Assembly (NCBI GenBank): GCA_018208355.1
Contig: CP062796.1
Coordinates: forward strand, 1,854,517-1,918,516
From: Candidatus Fermentithermobacillus carboniphilus
GTDB taxonomy: Bacteria; Bacillota; Sulfobacillia; Fermentithermobacillales; Fermentithermobacillaceae
Direction: 5' to 3'
DNA: 64,000 nucleotides
In this document: positions 33,668 to 42,154 of the stretch, piece after piece
How the letters are laid out: the number at the start of each line of letters is the position of its first letter
How positions within the stretch are numbered: the first letter of the stretch is position 1
Program-made: the position numbers and the translations under genes
Notes under the pieces: model-generated
Database searches by the model: none
Seen by the model: the letters and a program-made list of their open reading frames with translations, nothing else
What the model was told of the DNA's origin: nothing

Positions 33668-35473
33668 TCAGTCGGCTATCTTTGCTCTCACGGCATCGCT
33701 CAAAATGAGGTCGGGAAAAGCTTTGACGGAGCGGAACCATTTTCGGAGCGCCGCTTTTCTATCTGCGGGGCGTTCGGGGATGGCTAGCGGTCTTCCTCTT
33801 CCGTCGAGAATCAAGCCTAAGGCGCCGGGGTGGACGGTTGTCACAACATGGTTCCCTTTTCCTCCGCCTACGTCAAACTCTCTCCTAACGATCACTTCGA
33901 TGGTAACGGGGCCTTCTCTCTCGATGGGGACGGTCAGCAGTTCTCCCGAGGCGATGTCGCATGTCTTATCTAGGACTTTCACCCTGGCGATGACTCTTCC
34001 AGGAGGCACTTTTGGTCCGACTGGGGAAATGCAGGTCCCGGCGGGGACGAGTGCTTCCTCGATGAGTTCCTCAGCAACGTCTCTACAGACCTCAAAAAGG
34101 GCGCCGAGGTGAGGGAGGACACACTTTTCATCGACCACGAGGTCCGTGATCCCCTGGGGCATAAGCCCGTCGAGCAGCATGAGTACCGCTTGGCTCAGCC
34201 TGGGGGCACAAGACAACGGGATGCCGGAAGCAACTATGGTGCGTATCTTCATCGGGTTGACTAGAGACTCACCCGTGCTGCTCTGGTGAAACAGGTCACC
34301 GATCTGCCTCCTCTGATGTATTCCTTTGAGTCCCCTGGTCAGCGATATGTGTTGTTCGAGAGAAACTTTGAGGGCCTCTCTCACGAATCCTTGTTCTAGC
34401 ATTAGATCCTCGAAGGTCTCGGGCACCGTAGTGGGGTGGAGCACCCTATTGTAGTACCAGTTTCTGACTAAATCCTCGTCTACATCCTGAGGCAGCCACT
34501 TTGCGATTTCTTCGGGTCTTGGACGGAATGATCCGGCGCCGGTCTGGTGCGAAAGGCGGGCACCCAGGGATACTGTCCTGTAAAGTTTCCCGCCTATTAT
34601 CGAGAAGACATCCACGGTAGAGCCTCCGACATCGACAGCCAAGATGTCTTCACGTTTTTTCGCTGCCAGGTGGGTCAGAACGTCGCCGGTAGCGGCAGGA
34701 GTCGGTTTGACCGGACCTTCAGCCCATGAAGATAACGTCCTATAGCCGGGGAGGTGGGCTACGACGCGGTCAAAAAACACCTTCAGGATTTCGGCTCTCA
34801 CCGGTTCTAAATTTTCTTCTTCGAGGACAGGTCTTATGTTGTCGACACAGACCACGTCCATGGACCCTTCAAGGAGTCCAGTAACATACGGCTTGGCATC
34901 GACATTCCCCGCGTAGATGACCGGCATCCTTCCGCAGGCGTTGAACCTGGGCCGGGGATCGGCCATTGCGACGAGCTCGGCCAGGGCGGCGACGTCCCAA
35001 ACGTTCCCCCCATCTGTTCCACCGGTCAAAAGGATGATATCGGGTTCAATCCGGCGTATCCTCTCGATGGCGTCAATGCCTTGTCGGATGTCATCGACCG
35101 AAAGGATGCCCGCGACCACGGCTCCCGCTCCTAGAGCCGCCCTGTGAGCCGATTCTGCCGTTATTTCACGTGAGAGCCCGGCCACAAGCAACCGAAGCCC
35201 GCCCCCTGCGCTGGAGGTGGCAACGAACATGTCCGCGCCTTCCGTGTCACCTGCGGGGGTAATGAGGCGAGCTCCTTCGAGAAGCTTGAACTTGGTCGAG
35301 GTCTCAAGTTTGGATACGGCTTCTCGAAGGCCGGCCATGACGTCTGATTCAGGTGGCTCGACGGTTGTAGGGAAGAAAGCCCTTCCGGCTAGTTTCCAGC
35401 GGCCGGCCTCTTTATGGAAGAGGGCGACCTTGGTGAGGATATTGCCCACGTCAGCTGCGAGGATCCTTTTCAA
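33668..35473 (-). CDS. GlmL/MutL-family ASKHA protein (glutamate mutase L-like)
   Basis: About 601 residues; typical GlmL is about 460. Two actin-type phosphate motifs are visible, 'ILAADVGNILTKVALF' at the N-terminus and 'DILAVDVGGSTVDVFSI' near residue 300, with 'IILLTGGTDGGNVWD' between them; these are hallmarks of the MutL/GlmL family. Known GlmL accompanies B12-dependent glutamate mutase (GlmS/GlmE) as a chaperone or reactivase. No mutase subunit or cobalamin-binding domain is encoded here. The partners instead are an ABC exporter-like set upstream and a barrel-sandwich protein downstream. TTG 35473 follows GGGGAAGGAC at good spacing. The role in this context is unknown. Confidence 0.8.
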   Translation of the reverse strand: MKRILAADVGNILTKVALFHKEAGRWKLAGRAFFPTTVEPPESDVMAGLREAVSKLETSTKFKLLEGARLITPAGDTEGADMFVATSSAGGGLRLLVAGLSREITAESAHRAALGAGAVVAGILSVDDIRQGIDAIERIRRIEPDIILLTGGTDGGNVWDVAALAELVAMADPRPRFNACGRMPVIYAGNVDAKPYVTGLLEGSMDVVCVDNIRPVLEEENLEPVRAEILKVFFDRVVAHLPGYRTLSSWAEGPVKPTPAATGDVLTHLAAKKREDILAVDVGGSTVDVFSIIGGKLYRTVSLGARLSHQTGAGSFRPRPEEIAKWLPQDVDEDLVRNWYYNRVLHPTTVPETFEDLMLEQGFVREALKVSLEQHISLTRGLKGIHQRRQIGDLFHQSSTGESLVNPMKIRTIVASGIPLSCAPRLSQAVLMLLDGLMPQGITDLVVDEKCVLPHLGALFEVCRDVAEELIEEALVPAGTCISPVGPKVPPGRVIARVKVLDKTCDIASGELLTVPIEREGPVTIEVIVRREFDVGGGKGNHVVTTVHPGALGLILDGRGRPLAIPERPADRKAALRKWFRSVKAFPDLILSDAVRAKIAD

Positions 35474-35490
35474 GGCATCGTCCTTCCCCT

Positions 35491-36840
35491 CTAGAACCCG
35501 CCGCAAAGACCGCAGCTGGCACACGACGGGTTCGATATGATGTATACCGCTCTCTGATTGAGAAGCTGGTCGCAGTTAGCGTTCCTTATCAATCGCAGCG
35601 GCATCCAGACGCCGAGGAGCAGAGTACTGGCTCCCATGATCCCGGCTAAAATCAACGAAGAGGGATAGGCAAAGGTCCCGAAAATGCGGTTTGATGACGC
35701 GGTGCCGGCGATAAGCCCAACGAATATGCCGGGGATACCCAGGTACATCGCTTCAACAAGCATCATGTTCCGGAGATCCTTGGCGGTTCCTCCGAGAACT
35801 CTTAAGATTCCCAGGGCGCGCTTGCGCCCCAGAAAAGATACTGTCAAGACGCATGCGATGGCGATGGAACTTCCCAGCAACACTCCGAAAGAGACCAGTT
35901 GAAAGACTCCGAAACACCGTCGGGCTTCACGTTCCAAAATGGTCTTACCTGAAAGAGGGGTTATGACTTTCGTACCCGGATATGTCTCGGAGAGCCGTTC
36001 TATGTTCCTGAAAAGCATCTCTTTTTCCTCGCGCGTGAGAGTTTTCGTCCCGCTGCCGAGGATGAACTGCACGCCTTCTCTTGTCCCGGGCACGCCGTCG
36101 AGTGAACCGGGGCTGACTAGAGCCCAACCCCACAACGCTTTCGGCCATGAAGTGCCTCCTGGATCAGTTTTTTCACGCGCGATGGGGTGGACCTCGACCG
36201 AAGACCATTCCAGCCTGTGCTGGGGAAAGGCTTCTGTCCAGGCAATAAGCGATCTTGCGTCTCCATCCGAATGTGTCTTCTGGAGAAACATTTCGGCTTG
36301 TACTTCAAAAAGAAGAGAGATGGTGCCCGGGGGAAGGTCTTTGCCTATATCCATCACGGTAAGTGGTCCCAGATTGGAGTCGAACTCGCCTACCCGAAAA
36401 GTTTCTACGGAGACGCTCTTCCCGAAAGCGTTCTTACGCTTCAAAAACGCCTGGAGACTATCGTGGTCGGGAAAGATGGCCAGGGCGTCAAAGGGAAGTT
36501 TCGTCTCGAGGACCTGTGCTGACAGGATCCTGACGTTCTCACTTATCAAAGCGGTGATCACGAGCGACACGGCCACGGTGAGAGCCACCGATAGGGTTAC
36601 GAAAAGGGCTAAAAGGGGCTTTTGCCTGATCCGGCGAATGGCGAACAGATGGTACACCGGAAAGAGGCTTCTGGCAGGCACCTCGGGCAGCAATGTCTGC
36701 TTGCGGGGAGGGTTCTTCCTCAAGAGATTCTCCGGTTCCGGGCAGCGACGCAATACCTCGGCGCGATAACCGGTCAGGGTGTTCGTCCCGAACGCGACTT
36801 TTGTCTTTTGATTCAAGTTCCCGTCAGATAGGGGCCCCAC
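35491..36840 (-). CDS. ABC transporter permease, FtsX/MacB-like, second subunit
   Basis: About 449 residues. One helix lies near residue 80 ('LLALFVTLSVALTVAVSLVI'), followed by a large extracytoplasmic domain of about 200 residues, then three C-terminal helices with the FtsX-type 'GRKRALGILRVLGGTAKDL'. The long soluble N-terminus is unusual. The protein ends in a cysteine-rich tail, 'SCASCGLCGGF' (C-x2-C-x2-C), not expected of permeases. GTG 36840 with AAAGGAG eight bases upstream is preferred over ATG 36870; either way it overlaps the ATPase gene. It pairs with the first permease as a heterodimer. Confidence 0.8.
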   Translation of the reverse strand: MGPLSDGNLNQKTKVAFGTNTLTGYRAEVLRRCPEPENLLRKNPPRKQTLLPEVPARSLFPVYHLFAIRRIRQKPLLALFVTLSVALTVAVSLVITALISENVRILSAQVLETKLPFDALAIFPDHDSLQAFLKRKNAFGKSVSVETFRVGEFDSNLGPLTVMDIGKDLPPGTISLLFEVQAEMFLQKTHSDGDARSLIAWTEAFPQHRLEWSSVEVHPIAREKTDPGGTSWPKALWGWALVSPGSLDGVPGTREGVQFILGSGTKTLTREEKEMLFRNIERLSETYPGTKVITPLSGKTILEREARRCFGVFQLVSFGVLLGSSIAIACVLTVSFLGRKRALGILRVLGGTAKDLRNMMLVEAMYLGIPGIFVGLIAGTASSNRIFGTFAYPSSLILAGIMGASTLLLGVWMPLRLIRNANCDQLLNQRAVYIISNPSCASCGLCGGF

Positions 36841-37534
36841 TGCGGTCGCTCCTTTCCCTGATCTCGCCATCTACCAGATGGATTGTCAGGTCGGCGTATT
36901 CCATGAAATTCCTGTCATGGGTGGCGATGATGAATGTCTGTCCCTCTTCTTTATTGAACTTCGAGAACAGTTGCATAATCTCTTTTGAACGGACCGAGTC
37001 CAGGTTTCCGGTGGGTTCGTCAGCCAGGACCACCGCCGGGCGGTTCGCGAGAGCCCGGGCGATAGCCACTCTCTGTTGCTCGCCCCCGCTGAGTTCCGAA
37101 GGGTAATGATTTTTTCTCTCCTGGAGTCCAACGGCATCAAGCAGGTAGGCGGTTCTCTCTCGGATTTCTTTGTCGCCGTAGCCGGCGAGCCTCATCGGGA
37201 ATCCTATGTTCTCCAGGGCAGTGAGCTCGGGCAGGAGGTTGAAGAATTGAAATACCATGCCGATCTCTTTGCGCCTCAGGATTGCCAGGTCGTCTTCGGA
37301 AAGGCGTGAGTATTTCCTTCCCCTGAGGATGACCTCTCCATATGTTGCCCTATCGATCCCGCCCAGGATGTTGAGAAGGGTGCTTTTTCCCGATCCGGAA
37401 GGCCCCATCACGACCACGAATTGCCCCTGCCGGATTTCGAGTTCCACATTTTTCAGGGCAAAGAGGCCGTCTCCAACGGGATAAAATTTGGTAAGTTCAT
37501 GGCAGCTCAGAATAGGACCTTGCCAGTTACTCAC
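36824..37534 (-). CDS. ABC transporter ATP-binding protein, LolD/MacB type
   Basis: 236 residues, complete. Walker A 'GPSGSGKSTLLNILGG', Q-loop 'FQFFNLLPELTALEN', signature 'LSGGEQQRVAIARAL', Walker B 'VVLADEPTGNLD' and H-loop 'FIIATHDRNF' are all present. This subfamily powers FtsX-type permeases that extrude lipoproteins, peptides or drugs, or transmit mechanical signals. GTG 37534 with GGAGGTGC overlaps the upstream permease gene by 8 bp. Confidence 0.93.
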   Translation of the reverse strand: MSNWQGPILSCHELTKFYPVGDGLFALKNVELEIRQGQFVVVMGPSGSGKSTLLNILGGIDRATYGEVILRGRKYSRLSEDDLAILRRKEIGMVFQFFNLLPELTALENIGFPMRLAGYGDKEIRERTAYLLDAVGLQERKNHYPSELSGGEQQRVAIARALANRPAVVLADEPTGNLDSVRSKEIMQLFSKFNKEEGQTFIIATHDRNFMEYADLTIHLVDGEIRERSDRSGAPI

Positions 37535-38981
37535 GGTTAAGCACCTCCGAGCACGGCGTCTTTGACGCCCAAAAACCTATAAGTAAACCCATGAACCCCG
37601 ATATGGCCACGGATATTCCCAGGGTCGTGGCCAGGTCAAAGATGCACTGGTGCATCCACTCCTTCCAGGTCATGTCCGAGCCGAGGAGGACTAGAAGGTA
37701 TAGGAATTTCCCGGCCAGAAACCCCGACATTGTGCCGGTTACGGTGATGTAGACCACAAGGGACAAAGCGTAAGTTACGATATTCCGTGAAGTAGCTCCG
37801 ACCACCCGCAAAAGACCAATTTTCCTCCGCTGCTGGGCGAGGAGCACATATATGTTCCCGGTGACCACTATTCCCGAAAGCGCGAGCACGAGCCAGATAA
37901 CCAAGCGCTGGACGTCGGGAGGTATCATTATCTGGTTACGCCCGGATGCCCTTGCCGAGAGGAGGTCCGGGATGGAAAACACTCCGTAGTCGGGGCCGAG
38001 CCTTTCTTGAATTAGCCTAGCGGTTTCCTTGAGTTTAGACATCCTGGTAACGGTAATGGCTATCTGGTAAGCGGGGAACGAGGCCCCGGGGCCTTTGCCC
38101 GATACATCTCTCAAAATGATCTCGAAGGTTTCGTCCGGTACGATCACCTCGGGCCGTTCCCAATACACGGGCATGACCGCTACGCCGCCGGGTGATGTGG
38201 CAGCGGCCTCGGGGTTCGATACTTCACCTACCTGGATCTGGTAACCGCCGACCGCGGTGAACTCGTAAGTTTTTCCGGTATCCCAGGATATCACCGTCTG
38301 CGGGAGGGCCTCTGAGCCGCTTCCGGGCGGTCCTTGCGTGTACACCAGCGAGACTTCAGGCACGCGGATCTCCAGCTGTGAATCAGGTTCAATCTCTTCG
38401 AATGGCTCTACCTGTACGGGAACGAGCGCCCTGAATTTTCCTTCGTCGTTCTGTTCGAGAGTTCGTCCCGTCGTCACGTACGGCGCGATGCTGTATCCCT
38501 TCCCGGGGGATATTTTCAGCCCTCTCAGGATAGCTGGAACCTCCCGCTGACCGGTTCGGACAAGACACGGAAGGCTTCTGTACACGCTTATCTGGGCAAT
38601 CTCCGGGATGTCCTGGAGTCTATCGATTACTTCCTCGGGGAACATGCCCCTCCAGCCTTTGGAGACCCGGGGCGAAAGATACCCTTTCTCAGGCAGTTCA
38701 GGGAAGAAATAGAGGATATGGGATTGCCAGTCTCTCCCGGGCCAGTCTCGCCAGACGTACTGTGTCGCCTTACTAGAGGAAAGCGAAACGTGTCCCGGAA
38801 AAACCAGTATATCGCCGCCTGTGAATGATCGTTCGGGTAGAGCGTAACCTGTTGCGTATCCTTCCGGCATGAATCTGAGGAGCACTACTACGAAAGCGGC
38901 GAATGCGGCTGCCAGCGTTGCTACTATCGTCCTCGACGAGTTCCTCTTGGTCTCTATTATTGCCAGGCGCAAGAAGTCCAA
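37527..38981 (-). CDS. ABC transporter permease, FtsX/MacB-like, first subunit
   Basis: 484 residues. The FtsX architecture is clear: an N-terminal helix ('TIVATLAAAFAAFVVVLL'), a roughly 310-residue extracytoplasmic domain, then three C-terminal helices including 'RRKIGLLRVVGATSRNIV'. It starts at TTG 38981 behind AAGGTGATG. It is the first gene of a five-gene minus-strand operon (permease, ATPase, permease, GlmL-like, barrel-sandwich protein). Confidence 0.85.
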   Translation of the reverse strand: MDFLRLAIIETKRNSSRTIVATLAAAFAAFVVVLLRFMPEGYATGYALPERSFTGGDILVFPGHVSLSSSKATQYVWRDWPGRDWQSHILYFFPELPEKGYLSPRVSKGWRGMFPEEVIDRLQDIPEIAQISVYRSLPCLVRTGQREVPAILRGLKISPGKGYSIAPYVTTGRTLEQNDEGKFRALVPVQVEPFEEIEPDSQLEIRVPEVSLVYTQGPPGSGSEALPQTVISWDTGKTYEFTAVGGYQIQVGEVSNPEAAATSPGGVAVMPVYWERPEVIVPDETFEIILRDVSGKGPGASFPAYQIAITVTRMSKLKETARLIQERLGPDYGVFSIPDLLSARASGRNQIMIPPDVQRLVIWLVLALSGIVVTGNIYVLLAQQRRKIGLLRVVGATSRNIVTYALSLVVYITVTGTMSGFLAGKFLYLLVLLGSDMTWKEWMHQCIFDLATTLGISVAISGFMGLLIGFWASKTPCSEVLNRE

Positions 38982-39318
38982 GTGTCATCACCTTTTTTGG
39001 ATTACGGCTTGGGCCGTAGTATATCTCTATGGACTTTGCGAGGTATCCTGCAATTCCGAGAACGTCTCCCGCGGCTGGCCTGCGACTCCCGAAATGCCGC
39101 GGGTATTACGCCTATCGGACAAAATTTCTGTGTCGAGAGGAGATTTCCCTCCAAGGGTGCGGAATGAGCACACGATCCTTGACCGGTTAGATTCTCTCAG
39201 GTGTAGGCAAGTTTTAGTGGGTCCCGGGAAAACCGGGAATGGGGAGTTGTCGCTCAAAAAAGACCGCCGCCCTGTGCGTGCGGCGGCAAGAGAGATTTCA
39301 TCGCGTTCTCGGGGTAAT
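38982..39318. other. Intergenic region between the ABC operon and the GntR gene
   Basis: About 340 bases with no credible gene. It should contain the promoter of the ABC/GlmL operon (minus strand), which I could not resolve. A CCCGG-GAAAA-CCGGG hairpin lies at about 39223-39237, and the terminator of the GntR gene at 39255-39288. Confidence 0.5.
39255..39288 (-). terminator. Rho-independent terminator of the GntR gene
   Basis: On the minus strand GCCGCCGC, a short loop and GGCGGCGG are followed by TCTTTTTT. The strong G/C stem and T-run lie about 30 bases after the GntR stop and end the TTT/LarA operon. Confidence 0.85.
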
Positions 39319-40026
39319 TCACGCTCCTTGTTTTCCCGCCGGATACTCGCCCGTTCCCTGCTGTCTCAGAACCGAAGTGACGATTTCTCTGGCATTGGAA
39401 GCGTGCTGGCGCAAAAGGGTTTCTGCTTCTTCCGGGTTGTTGTCCTTCAACGCGTTCAGGATCCGTGCATGTTCTTCTGCGGCGGCCCTGGGCCTTCCCG
39501 GCTGAGACATGGATATTCTCCTGTAGGTTGATATTTGTCCGAGAACCACGTTGAGGAGCTCGGTGAGCCGGGGGCTTTTCGCTGCTTCGAGGATAATTGA
39601 GTGGAAGACGCCGTTAAGTCTGATGGCCTCTTCCTGGTCGTTTCTCTCAGCGGCTTCAAGGCTGGCTTTGACAACGTCTTCAAGCTTCTTGATCTCGTTT
39701 TCCGTTATCCTTTGCGCGGCAAGGGCTCCAGCCAGGCCCTCCAGGACCTCCCTGAGGAGGAAAACTTCTTCTACGTCCTTGAGGCTGAGGGACTCAACGA
39801 GGACGCCCCTTCTTGGCAGCACCGTAACTAGCCCTTCGCGGGATAGCCGCAAAAGGGCCTCTCTCACGGGCGTCCTTGAAACCTTGAGCCGTTCCGCAAG
39901 TTCGTTTTCCACGAGGCGAGTCCCCGGCGGGAAGACTCCCTCGGTGATAGCTTGCTTTATCTTTGCGTAAACCTTATCTCGGAGCGACTGCTGTTCCTCA
40001 AGAGAAAGCTCAAGAATGTCTCCCAT
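39319..40026 (-). CDS. GntR-family regulator with FCD domain
   Basis: 235 residues. The winged helix (about 15-80) includes 'LVENELAERLKVSRTPVREAL' and the wing 'GLVTVLPRRGVLV'. The FCD domain shows 'LREVLEGLAGALAA' and 'NGVFHSIILEAAKS'. FCD regulators respond to hydroxy- and other carboxylates. ATG 40026 follows GGGGGATT; the longer upstream frame has no support. It is last in the minus-strand order, about 220 bp after the LarA fusion gene, and is the natural candidate to bind the palindromes before tctC (47652-47692) and before the ferredoxin gene (49311-49328). Confidence 0.9.
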   Translation of the reverse strand: MGDILELSLEEQQSLRDKVYAKIKQAITEGVFPPGTRLVENELAERLKVSRTPVREALLRLSREGLVTVLPRRGVLVESLSLKDVEEVFLLREVLEGLAGALAAQRITENEIKKLEDVVKASLEAAERNDQEEAIRLNGVFHSIILEAAKSPRLTELLNVVLGQISTYRRISMSQPGRPRAAAEEHARILNALKDNNPEEAETLLRQHASNAREIVTSVLRQQGTGEYPAGKQGA

Positions 40027-40242
40027 TGTAATCCCCCTGATCCCCAAACTTGACCCGCGCCCCGCTACGAGAAACAAGAGCCGCCATCCGGTGCCAGCCT
40101 CGACCGAGCGGGTTTTACCCCGTAACTGGGTCTTTCGACAGTCAACGTTTCCGTCGATGGGGTCCGCCGGCAGGATGCCGAGACGCGGACCCACATCCAG
40201 CACCTGACTGTCGTGGGCTAAAAGATAGTGTATATCACATAC

Positions 40243-42105
40243 TTAATTTCTACAAGGCTGCCTGACTAGCGGTATCATGTCTGACGCGTAGGGGATAACT
40301 ATGAAAGACGCGTCCATGCCCACCTCGGCCAGAGCATCCCCGATGGCGGTGTCGAGATCGGGTTTCGGGTGCATGAACATCTGGGAAAGTTCCTCGGGAG
40401 GGACTTTGCACCCCGTGATCATGACCTTATGCTTTACGAAAGCGCGGGCGTACATGAATGCTTTTGCCGAGGCTTCCGCGGTGTATCCCTCTCTCTTGTA
40501 CCGCTCGATCACTTCCTGCGGGGTCTTAGCCTCTTTTAGCCAGTTCCCGAACTTGCCGATGCCGTCTCTTGCCTCGGCGCAGAGGATGATTATTCCTCCT
40601 TCTCTACAGACCATCTCGGCGCAGGAAAGGGCCTTTTGAGACTGATGCAGATCGCAGTCTCTGGGATACCCGCCGGGGCTCGTTATGACTACGTCAGCTT
40701 TTCGAGGAACCTCTACCGTCCAGATCCTCCTGCATATCTCCACTCCCGCTCTGTGCGCCAGATCTACGTCTCCCGCCACCACTGCCACTACCTCTCGTTT
40801 GTCATTGTCGATCGTGTTTACGATGAAATCGAGCCCCACCATCCGGGCTGCTTTAAGGGCTTCTTCATGGAAGGGGTTCCCATCGTACCAACCCATGGCA
40901 GGATCGTAAGGCCTGATGGGCAATGAGTGATGGATGTTAAGGGTCTTCAGTCCAGAGACGCCCGGGAGGATGCTTTTTCTACCTCCGCTGAAACCTGCGG
41001 CGTGGTGGGGAGTGATGAGGCCCGTGGCGATTTTCAGGTCAGCGTCAGCGACTATCTTGTTGACGTAAATGGGGATTCCCCTATCAGTGGTACCAAGGTA
41101 TTTCAATGCGGACTCGTCGGCTGCGTTGTGATTGACGATCCTGAAGCGGTGGCAGACTTCGTCGCCAAACATGATCCTCAGTTCTTCATCGGTATTGGGT
41201 CTGTGGTTTCCACAGGCTACGACAAGAGTGATATATTCGTCCCGGATACCGGCGGCGTTGAGTTCCCGGGCGATTTCTCTGACCAAAAGGCCTCCCGGAT
41301 AGGGCCTGGTTATGTCGTTCACGATGACGGCGACTGTCTTTTTTCCGCGGGCGAGCTCAGAGAGAGGTTTTGTGCCAATGGGGCGCGAGAGGGCTTCTCT
41401 CACCGCTCCGGCAGGGTCCGGATGGCAGGGAACCTCTTTCGGACGCATCACGGCGAGCAGGTTCGGTACATTTGCCCTGACCCTGGTTGTCCCTATCGGT
41501 ATTTCGACGCGTGTGGCGTTCCCTGTATCCTTATTCAATTCCGCGCAACCATCGTTTTCCGGTGACCGCGGTACAGGTTCACCTGCTCCCAGAGATCCAT
41601 ATTTTAAGATGTAGTTAAGGACCCCTCCTTCTTTCAAGATATCCTGCATTACCTTTGGGAGGGGGGTGATCTTGAAAGAAAGACCTTTTGTCACGTCTCT
41701 GAGCTCGCCGCGTCCGGCGTCAAGTTCCAGGACGTCCCCTTCATCGATGGACGAAGTATCGCAGATAACCGGCAAAAGGCCCACCGAGACGCAGTTCCGG
41801 AAGAAGATTCGGGCGAAGGACGTAGCAACTACGCAGGATATCCCCGCATGTTTCAGTAGCTGAGGAGCGTTTTCCCTCGATGACCCGCAGCCGAAATTCT
41901 TCCCGCCCACTATGAAGTCGCCGGGTTTGAGCTCATTGTAGAACCCCGGTCTTATATCTTCCATGATGTGTTTCACGAGCTCATCCAGGTCCGTCGATTG
42001 GGTTTTCCTCTTAGCGGCTATTATATAGTCGGTGTTGATGTCATCCCCGAATTTTCGGGCTATACCGCGCTTTATGGTTGCTTGGAATTCTTTTGCCTCG
42101 GCCAA
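40243..42105 (-). CDS. Fusion of aconitase/IPM-isomerase small subunit with LarA nickel racemase
   Basis: About 620 residues in one unbroken frame. Residues ~5-165 are an aconitase/LeuD-type swivel domain ('FGDDINTDYII', 'GGKNFGCGSSRENAPQLLK', 'FARIFFRNCVSVGLLPV'). After a linker, residues ~200-620 are LarA. Its key residues match the Lactobacillus enzyme by spacing: a His in 'CGNHRPNTDEEL' (H108), the first His and the Lys of 'HHAAGFSGGRKS' (H174, K184 cofactor anchor), and a His sixteen residues after that Lys (H200, nickel ligand). LarA uses the NPN pincer cofactor to racemise or epimerise 2-hydroxyacids. TTG 42105 has GGGAGGAAC. The matching large subunit is encoded just upstream. I know of no described fusion of this kind. 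Confidence 0.88.
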   Translation of the reverse strand: MAEAKEFQATIKRGIARKFGDDINTDYIIAAKRKTQSTDLDELVKHIMEDIRPGFYNELKPGDFIVGGKNFGCGSSRENAPQLLKHAGISCVVATSFARIFFRNCVSVGLLPVICDTSSIDEGDVLELDAGRGELRDVTKGLSFKITPLPKVMQDILKEGGVLNYILKYGSLGAGEPVPRSPENDGCAELNKDTGNATRVEIPIGTTRVRANVPNLLAVMRPKEVPCHPDPAGAVREALSRPIGTKPLSELARGKKTVAVIVNDITRPYPGGLLVREIARELNAAGIRDEYITLVVACGNHRPNTDEELRIMFGDEVCHRFRIVNHNAADESALKYLGTTDRGIPIYVNKIVADADLKIATGLITPHHAAGFSGGRKSILPGVSGLKTLNIHHSLPIRPYDPAMGWYDGNPFHEEALKAARMVGLDFIVNTIDNDKREVVAVVAGDVDLAHRAGVEICRRIWTVEVPRKADVVITSPGGYPRDCDLHQSQKALSCAEMVCREGGIIILCAEARDGIGKFGNWLKEAKTPQEVIERYKREGYTAEASAKAFMYARAFVKHKVMITGCKVPPEELSQMFMHPKPDLDTAIGDALAEVGMDASFIVIPYASDMIPLVRQPCRN

Positions 42106-42154
42106 TGTAAGTTCCTCCCTTCGGTTTCGGCAGCGGTTTCTCAAAGCTCGTAGC

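Noticed and set aside
33668..35473. A glutamate mutase operon
   Set aside because: Only the GlmL-like protein is present; no GlmS or GlmE subunit or cobalamin-binding motif is found in the window.
40927..41565. A 212-codon open frame opposite the LarA domain
   Set aside because: It mirrors the conserved LarA coding sequence and has no independent support.
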